From Rhodocyclales bacterium (GTDB lineage Bacteria > Pseudomonadota > Gammaproteobacteria > Burkholderiales > Rhodocyclaceae): a stretch of 64,000 nt of DNA. The stretch spans positions 186,001 through 250,000 of the forward strand of contig JAQGMF010000001.1 of NCBI GenBank assembly GCA_028292505.1, written 5' to 3'. Under the pieces are notes generated by a model that made no database searches, was not told where the DNA came from, and worked only from the letters and a program-made list of their open reading frames with translations. Every line of letters begins with the position of its first letter. Position 1 is the stretch's first letter. Of this stretch, positions 58,706-64,000 are shown piece by piece. The translations under genes and the position numbers were made by a program.

Positions 58706-59368
58706 CTAGCGAATGATGGCGATGCGCTTCTGCAGGTGTTTGACGAGCGTCGATAGCGAGAAGCAAAGAGTGAAGTAGATGATGGCCGCAAAGATATACA
58801 TTTCGACGGGTCGACCGAAAGTCTTGCCGGTGGCCTCCGACGTGTGCAGCAGGTCGGAGGCGCCGATGGCATATACCAGCGAAGTGTCCTGGAACAGCAC
58901 AATGGTCTGGGTGAACAGGATTGGCAGCATGTTGCGAAAGGCCTGGGGCAGGATGACGTTGCTCATGGTCTGACCGTAGGTCATGCCGAGTGCATAACCG
59001 GAAAAGACCTGGCCGCGCGGAATGCTCTGGATGCCAGCGCGGATGATTTCGCAATAGAAAGCGGCCTCGAAAAGCGTAAACGTGATGTAGGCGGAGCGCT
59101 CCGGCGTGATGCTCGTGATGAAGATCGGCGCGAGCAGGAAGAACCATAGGATCACCATCACTAGCGGTATCGATCGCAAGGTATCCACGTAGATGGCTGC
59201 GAGGCTGCCCAGCACTGGACCACCGGAGAGCCGCACGAGGGCGAGCAGGGTGCCGAGCACGATCCCGCCGCTCATCGCAGCGAGTGTCAGGCCGAGGCTG
59301 AACTGGAAGCCCTTCCACACAAAGGGCAGGCTGTGTGGAATGACGCTGAAATCGAAATGCATGGCCAT
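58706..59368 (-). CDS. gltK: Glutamate/aspartate ABC transporter permease GltK
   Basis: This 220-residue membrane permease of the polar amino acid ABC family has about five helices and the HisM-type loop AIGASDLLHTSEATGKTFGRPVEM. YVDTLRSIPLVMVILWFFLLAP marks the family (about residue 70). It pairs with GltJ to form the channel. ATG 59368 (MAMHFDFSVIPHSLP) is preferred; the frame open to 59413 overlaps gltJ and adds residues without family resemblance. It lies 18 bases before gltL. Confidence 0.92.
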   Translation of the reverse strand: MAMHFDFSVIPHSLPFVWKGFQFSLGLTLAAMSGGIVLGTLLALVRLSGGPVLGSLAAIYVDTLRSIPLVMVILWFFLLAPIFITSITPERSAYITFTLFEAAFYCEIIRAGIQSIPRGQVFSGYALGMTYGQTMSNVILPQAFRNMLPILFTQTIVLFQDTSLVYAIGASDLLHTSEATGKTFGRPVEMYIFAAIIYFTLCFSLSTLVKHLQKRIAIIR

Positions 59369-59399
59369 GTGCGTGTTCGCTGTTTGGTTCGGTGTTTGG

Positions 59400-60143
59400 T
59401 TATTTCGCGACAATCAAACCGGGAACCCGGCTGCGGTTTTCGATGACATACATCAAGCGATTTGCGGCAAGCGCACACAGGAAATAGAGCACGGTTGCCG
59501 CGGTCAGGGTCTCGATGACTTGGCCGCCGGATTCCTCGACCATCTGCCGCGACACAAAGGTCAGATCCCACACGCCGATGGCGAACGACACTGCGGAATT
59601 CTTGAAGGTATTCATGAACTCGGAAGTGAGCGGCGGAATGATGATGCGGAAAGCCATCGGCAATATGACATATCGATATGTCTGGGCCTGTGTGAAGCCC
59701 ATCGCCAGACCGGCATAGCTTTGCCCGCGCGACAGACTCTGAATGCCGGCGCGCACCTGCTCGGCGATACGCGACGAGGTGAACAGACTGAGCGCCAGTA
59801 CGGCGGTGATGAATTCCTTCGCGGGCATGTCTTGCTTGACCCACAGACCGAGGCGTTCGGGCAACAACTCGGGCACGACGAAGAACCACAGGATGAGTTG
59901 CACCAGGATGGGGATGTTGCGGAACAACTCGACCCACGCCGTGCCGATGAAAGCGAGCTTGCGGTTGGGCACAGTGCGCAGCACGCCCATGATGCTGCCC
60001 AGGATCAGACCAATCACCCACGCGCTGAGCGAGACGGCGAGTGTCCAGCCCAAGCCGATCATCAGCCAGTTGAAGAAGGTGTCGTCACTCGACGAAACCT
60101 GCTGAAAGAAGATGCCCCAGTTCCAGTGATAGTGCACTGCCAA
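59400..60143 (-). CDS. gltJ: Glutamate/aspartate ABC transporter permease GltJ
   Basis: This 247-residue membrane permease of the HisMQ/GltJ family has about five helices. VELFRNIPILVQLILWFFVVPELLP (about residue 85) and the coupling loop AIGVWDLTFVSRQMVEESGGQVIE are typical. It forms the heterodimeric channel with GltK. It lies 104 bases after gltI with a perfect hairpin in the gap (60213-60238), which probably sets the ratio between binding protein and permeases. Start ATG 60143 gives MAVHYHWNWGIFF. Confidence 0.93.
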   Translation of the reverse strand: MAVHYHWNWGIFFQQVSSSDDTFFNWLMIGLGWTLAVSLSAWVIGLILGSIMGVLRTVPNRKLAFIGTAWVELFRNIPILVQLILWFFVVPELLPERLGLWVKQDMPAKEFITAVLALSLFTSSRIAEQVRAGIQSLSRGQSYAGLAMGFTQAQTYRYVILPMAFRIIIPPLTSEFMNTFKNSAVSFAIGVWDLTFVSRQMVEESGGQVIETLTAATVLYFLCALAANRLMYVIENRSRVPGLIVAK

Positions 60144-60212
60144 CGCTCCCCTTGTTCTGTGCGCTCACGCGGCTTGGCCGGCGTTTCCGGGAGCACGCAT
60201 TTCTTGTTCATT

Positions 60213-60238
60213 CCCGGTGTGGCGCATGCCACACCGGG
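60213..60238. promoter_or_regulatory. Intercistronic hairpin between gltI and gltJ
   Basis: CCCGGTGTGGC (60213-60223) pairs perfectly with GCCACACCGGG (60228-60238) across a 4-base loop. It has no T-run, so it is more likely an RNA-stabilising or attenuating structure than a full terminator. Such hairpins after binding-protein genes raise their level relative to the permeases. Confidence 0.8.
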
Positions 60239-60247
60239 CGAGGCGGC

Positions 60248-61153
60248 TTACTTCTTGTACGACTCTGCCGGATTGTCGTTCGGGTTTGCAATGGCAGCCT
60301 TGAGCTGCTCGCTCATGGTGAAATTGAGGTTCGAGTTTTTCGGCGGAATCGGCGACAGGAACCACTTGGTGTATAGCTTGTTGATCTCGCCGGATTTCAT
60401 CATGCCCTTGACTGTGTCATCGACGAGCGCCTTGAACTGGGAATCGTCGCGGCGAAGCATGATGGCGATCGGCTCTGTCGACAGTGCCGGGCCGACGATG
60501 GCATATGCCGAGGGATTCTGCGAGTTGGCGATATTGCTGGCTAGCAGATTGTCATCCATGACAAATGCAACGGCGCGATCGCTTTCCAGCATCTGGAACG
60601 AGTCGGCGTGATCCTTGCCATAGACTTCCTTGAAGTCGACGTTCTTGCCCTTCTCATGTGAGCGCATCAGTGCCACGCTTGTCGTTCCTGTCGTCGTCGC
60701 GACAGGTTTGCCGGAGAGCTGGTCCAGATCGGTTATGCCAGATGATTTCTTGACGGCCATGCGCACATTGGTCACGAAAGTCGTCGGTGCGAAGGCCACT
60801 TGTTTCTGACGGTCCGCGTTATTAGTGGTCGATCCGCACTCCAGATCGACCGTGCCGTTGACGACCAGCGGAATGCGGTTCTGCGAAGTCACTTCCTGTT
60901 CGGTAACCTTCAGGTTCGGCATCTTCAGCTTCGCCTTTACGGCATCGACGATTTTGTAGCAGATGTCGATGTGATAGCCGACCACCTTCTGGTTTGCATC
61001 GAGGTACGACAATGGGCCGGACGATGTGCGGATGCCGAGGGTGATAGCCCCCGAGTCCTTGACCTTCTTGAGTGTGCCGTCGAGTTCTTGGGCAAGAATT
61101 GCTTGCGAACTGAGGCTGGTTACTGCAATGGCAAAGAGTGCTTGTTTGAACAT
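60248..61153 (-). CDS. gltI: Glutamate/aspartate ABC transporter periplasmic binding protein
   Basis: This 301-residue SBP has a signal peptide (MFKQALFAIAVTSLSSQAILAQ) and the family start LDGTLKKVKDSGAITLGIRTSSGPLSYLD. DLECGSTTNNADRQKQVAFAPT and the conserved AVAFVMDDNLLA fit GltI. It binds glutamate and aspartate in the periplasm. GGAGG 7 bases before ATG 61153 decides the start; the longer frame to 61312 has no support. It is the first gene of gltIJKL and its leader contains a palindrome at 61174-61185. Confidence 0.94.
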   Translation of the reverse strand: MFKQALFAIAVTSLSSQAILAQELDGTLKKVKDSGAITLGIRTSSGPLSYLDANQKVVGYHIDICYKIVDAVKAKLKMPNLKVTEQEVTSQNRIPLVVNGTVDLECGSTTNNADRQKQVAFAPTTFVTNVRMAVKKSSGITDLDQLSGKPVATTTGTTSVALMRSHEKGKNVDFKEVYGKDHADSFQMLESDRAVAFVMDDNLLASNIANSQNPSAYAIVGPALSTEPIAIMLRRDDSQFKALVDDTVKGMMKSGEINKLYTKWFLSPIPPKNSNLNFTMSEQLKAAIANPNDNPAESYKK

Positions 61154-61466
61154 GCGGTCCTCCGGAAGTAACTCGGCACGTGCCGAATAGATGGCATTGT
61201 AGGCAATTTGTAGGCAATAACTGCGCCAGCCGGTCCAGAAATCGAAGCTCGCAGCTTGTGCCCGACAAAACAATGGGGGCTTGCCCGAGGCCTGTCGGGC
61301 CGTGACAAACATTTACCGGTGAAAGTGGATTGAAATGCCATGACGCCGATGGCCGATTGGGCATCTTGTCACGGGGCTCAATCCGGGTAAGCCCTATACT
61401 GGCGGGCCTAATTGCGGCCCGCAGGCCGTCGTTGGGTCCGTACCCGGTGTCACTTCGAGGTTCCAG
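61154..61466. other. 313-base intergenic region between gltI and prsT
   Basis: This divergent gap holds a 12-bp palindrome CGGCACGTGCCG (61174-61185), about 20 bases before the gltI start codon, and a near-perfect 11-base direct repeat TTGTAGGCAAT/TTGTAGGCAAT-like sequence around 61197-61219. I see no clear consensus promoter pair, no RNA gene and no terminator. Open frames within it are shadows. Confidence 0.5.
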
Positions 61467-64000
61467 ATGCTTGTGAGATTCTTCCTCCAGCGCTTTGCGT
61501 CGCGTCGGCTGATCGGCATGGTCGCGCTGGCTTGTTGCCTGAGCGCGCCCATAGCCTGGGCAGTGGACACGGACCGGGCAGGAAAATTTTATGAAGATGG
61601 TCTGGCGCGCTTCAAGAAGAACGATGTCGACGGCGCCATCATCCAGCTCAAGAACGCCCTGCAGCAAGACAATCGCCTGCTGGCCGCGCACGTGCTGCTC
61701 GGCAAGGCGCTACTACGCAACGGCAATCCGCCAGCCGCCGAAGTGGCGTTCAACGACGCGCTGCGCCTGGGCGTGAGCCGCAGCGAGGTGCTTGCGTCGC
61801 TGGGGCGCACCTATCTGTTGATGGGTCAGCCGAAAATGCTTATCGAGCGCGTGACGTCGGACGATCTGCCTACCCAGGCAAAGGTCGACGTGTTGTCGTT
61901 GCGCGGCGAGGCCTATGCCGAAATGGGCAACTATCCGCAGGCTTCGCAGTCGTTTGAAGATGCGCGTTCGGCCGACCCGGCGTCGATTGTGCCGTTGCTG
62001 GGCGAGATACCCATTCTGCTTTCACAGGGACAAGGCGAACGGGCGCGCTTCCTCGGTGAGCGCGCCGTCGCGCTGGCGCCCGCCAGCGCGGATGCCTGGA
62101 ACATGTACGCTTCCGTCGCACATGCCGCGCTCGATCTGCGCACTGCACTGGATCGATACGGCAAGGCCCTGCTGCTCGATCCGAATCTCGTCGACGCACG
62201 CATCGCCCGCGCTTCGATTCTCCTCGACCAGAAGCGTGACGCCGAAGCGGAAGCCGATCTCATCGTGCTAAAAAAGCTGGCTCCCAGCGAGGCACGTGCG
62301 GCCTATCTGCGCGCTGTGTTGGCGGGGCGCAGGGGCCAGTCCGAAACGGTGCACGCGGCACTGACCGAGATCGCCCAGACCATTGACAGCCTGCCACGCA
62401 GCTGGCTGGCAGGTCGCGAGCAATTCCTCATGCTCGGTGCCGTGGCGCATCATGGTTTGGGAGCAAATACCAAGGCGCAGGCTTATCTCGAAGCCGTCAT
62501 CGGACTCAATAGCCGCAATCTCGGCGCGCGTCGGTTACTGGCCATGATCCATCTCGACCAGAACGATTTCGGTTCCGTCGAAAGAGACCTGGATCCGGTG
62601 CTACGCGATGCACCGAATGATCCGCAGGCCCTCTATCTGATGGGGCAGTTGCGGCTTGCACAGAAGCGCTACGTACAGGCCAGTCAGCTGCTCGACCGCG
62701 CCGCCCAACTAGGCGGTGATACGGCGGATGTCCGCGCCGCCATTGGCTTTACACAACTTGGACTGGGCGAAGGGGAAGCCGGCGTCAAGAGTCTCGAAGC
62801 CTCTTTTGCCAAGAAGCCGGGCGACGCCAAAGTCGGCCTGGCTCTGGCGATCGAATACGTGCGCATGCGACAGGGCGCCAAGGCGATTGCCGCGGCCGAA
62901 GCAGTCGTCAAGGCTGACCCTGCCAACATCGCTGCGCTCAACGCGCTGGGTGCGGTGCGCGCCGCAGCAGGCGACAAAGCGGGGGCACGCAAAGCTTACG
63001 AACAGGTGCTGCTGAAGGATGCCTCGTTCGGGCCTTCCGTACTCAATTTGGCTAAGCTCGACCAGGCGGACGGCCGGCTCGATGACGGACGCAAGCGCCT
63101 CAATGCCTGGTTGGCGCGCAATGCCGATGATGACAACGCCATGTACGAGCTGGGGCGCATCGAGTTGAGCGCCGGCCGCCGCACCGAAGCGCAGCATTGG
63201 TTCGAGAAGGCGTTTGCCCAACGTGCGACCAATGAGCGCGCCGGCATTGCCCTGGTCGATCTGCTGCTCGGTCAGGGTGCCGTTCAGCCAGCACTCAAAG
63301 TCGCACGGGATCTCGCCGACGCCAATCGCAACAGCCTCGATGCGCAGAGTGCGCTTGCGCGCAGCGAGCTCGCGGCAGGCGACCGTACCAATCTGTTGCT
63401 GACGCTCAAGGACATGACGAAGCAGGCCGAATACGACGCGGTTGTGCAGATACGCATCGGCCGCCTGCAATTGCAAGCTGAAAATCCCGACGGTGCTGCC
63501 TACAACGCGCAAAAGTCGCTTGCTGCCGTACCGAATAATCTCCCTGCCCTGTCTCTCATGGCGGACGCCGAAATGGCACGCAAGGATTTGACCAAGGCCG
63601 AATCTATCGGCAAGGACATCATCGCGCGTTACCCTGCCAGCGCCGAGGGCTACCGCGTCGGCGGCGATGCCGCCATGTTGCGTGGCAATTCCGCCGCCGC
63701 CGCGCAATCCTATCGCGGCGCGCTCGAGCGCGAGCCCAGCACGGCGTATACGCAGCGGCTGGCACACGCCTTGTCTCAGGCCGGCGACGTGCCGCGGGCG
63801 TTGGATGCGTTGAACGCGTGGCTGAAAAAGAACCCAGACGACCTCGCTGTCCGTGCCACCCTGGCCGAGATCAACATGCGTACGGGCAACTGGAAGGCCG
63901 CGCGCGAACAGTTCGACAAAGTGCTGGCCGTTCAACCGAATGCAGTCGGTATTCTGAACAATCAGGCAACTGTCCTGCAGCGCCTCGGCGACCCGGCGGC
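61467..64000 (+). CDS. prsT: PEP-CTERM system TPR-repeat lipoprotein PrsT, C-terminus outside the window
   Basis: This protein of the exosortase/PEP-CTERM biofilm system is open to the window end (844 codons). It starts with a signal peptide that contains a Cys pair (LACCLSAPIAW, about residue 22-32) and continues with the family's KFYEDGLARFKKNDVDGAIIQLKNALQQD. Many tetratricopeptide repeats follow (for example YAEMGNYPQASQSFEDARSADP, MGQLRLAQKRYVQASQLLDRAAQL, NMRTGNWKAAREQFDKVLAV). GAGG lies 8 bases before ATG 61467. PrsT acts in the periplasm and is typically encoded with exosortase and exopolysaccharide genes, which should lie beyond position 64000. Confidence 0.9.
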   Translation, partial: MLVRFFLQRFASRRLIGMVALACCLSAPIAWAVDTDRAGKFYEDGLARFKKNDVDGAIIQLKNALQQDNRLLAAHVLLGKALLRNGNPPAAEVAFNDALRLGVSRSEVLASLGRTYLLMGQPKMLIERVTSDDLPTQAKVDVLSLRGEAYAEMGNYPQASQSFEDARSADPASIVPLLGEIPILLSQGQGERARFLGERAVALAPASADAWNMYASVAHAALDLRTALDRYGKALLLDPNLVDARIARASILLDQKRDAEAEADLIVLKKLAPSEARAAYLRAVLAGRRGQSETVHAALTEIAQTIDSLPRSWLAGREQFLMLGAVAHHGLGANTKAQAYLEAVIGLNSRNLGARRLLAMIHLDQNDFGSVERDLDPVLRDAPNDPQALYLMGQLRLAQKRYVQASQLLDRAAQLGGDTADVRAAIGFTQLGLGEGEAGVKSLEASFAKKPGDAKVGLALAIEYVRMRQGAKAIAAAEAVVKADPANIAALNALGAVRAAAGDKAGARKAYEQVLLKDASFGPSVLNLAKLDQADGRLDDGRKRLNAWLARNADDDNAMYELGRIELSAGRRTEAQHWFEKAFAQRATNERAGIALVDLLLGQGAVQPALKVARDLADANRNSLDAQSALARSELAAGDRTNLLLTLKDMTKQAEYDAVVQIRIGRLQLQAENPDGAAYNAQKSLAAVPNNLPALSLMADAEMARKDLTKAESIGKDIIARYPASAEGYRVGGDAAMLRGNSAAAAQSYRGALEREPSTAYTQRLAHALSQAGDVPRALDALNAWLKKNPDDLAVRATLAEINMRTGNWKAAREQFDKVLAVQPNAVGILNNQATVLQRLGDPA

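Overview
The window is about 60% G+C, gene-dense and coherent, and looks like a chromosomal segment of a betaproteobacterium. Supporting signs are the dispersed ATTCCCGCGAAAGCGGGAAT repeat pairs, the pairing of hemW with yceH- and rdgC-type housekeeping genes, a PEP-CTERM system TPR protein (PrsT) at the right end, and a tonB-exbB-exbD operon. A Rhodocyclales- or Nitrosomonadales-like host is a guess; no rRNA or tRNA gene is present to settle it.

Layout. 1-1.5 kb: copper P-type ATPase, cut by the window edge, behind a CueR-type promoter. 1.7-9.7 kb: small secreted protein, trehalose-forming TreZ, a two-repeat zinc-ribbon membrane protein with a DUF4337 protein, a TauE/SafE permease, an aminotransferase, a DUF3617 protein, and a membrane-protein gene interrupted by an in-frame stop. 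9.8-13.8 kb: metal-uptake locus with an outer-membrane barrel, a ZnuA-like binding protein, a ZnuB-like permease and a lipoprotein, but no ATPase. 13.8-23 kb: housekeeping (YqiA-like esterase, UppP, YkgJ-like, YceH, GNAT, HemW, RdgC, deoxyribosyltransferase, CPA2 antiporter) with several repeat elements.

23.1-39.8 kb is the main accessory system: an aryl-polyene/xanthomonadin-type pigment cluster in two convergent transcription units. The plus-strand half carries a flavin-dependent halogenase-like enzyme, an acyl carrier protein (ACP), a ketosynthase, a XanB2/FkbO-type chorismatase, an acyltransferase and a glycosyltransferase. The minus-strand half carries an ACP, a COG4648 membrane protein, an adenylating ligase, a hotdog dehydratase, an LpxL-like acyltransferase, LolA, an MMPL exporter, a lipoprotein hydrolase, a ketosynthase, a chain-length-factor-like protein, a second dehydratase and a ketoreductase. 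Together they predict a hydroxybenzoate starter made from chorismate, activated onto ACP, extended to a conjugated polyene, possibly halogenated, and moved to the outer membrane.

39.9-50.9 kb: PAP2 phosphatase, Hpt-like phosphoribosyltransferase, a tiny oxidoreductase-like protein, ThrH, PurU, a DUF433/PIN-like toxin-antitoxin pair wedged against lnt, a MarR-controlled DHA2 efflux pump, a low-complexity protein and PyrF. 51-56 kb: iron-uptake operon (TonB-dependent receptor, PiuC, TonB, ExbB, ExbD) behind two Fur-like boxes. 56-61 kb: zinc metallopeptidase, methyltransferase, and the complete gltIJKL glutamate/aspartate ABC transporter. 61.5 kb to the end: PrsT, cut by the window edge. No CRISPR array, insertion sequence, prophage, rRNA or tRNA was seen.
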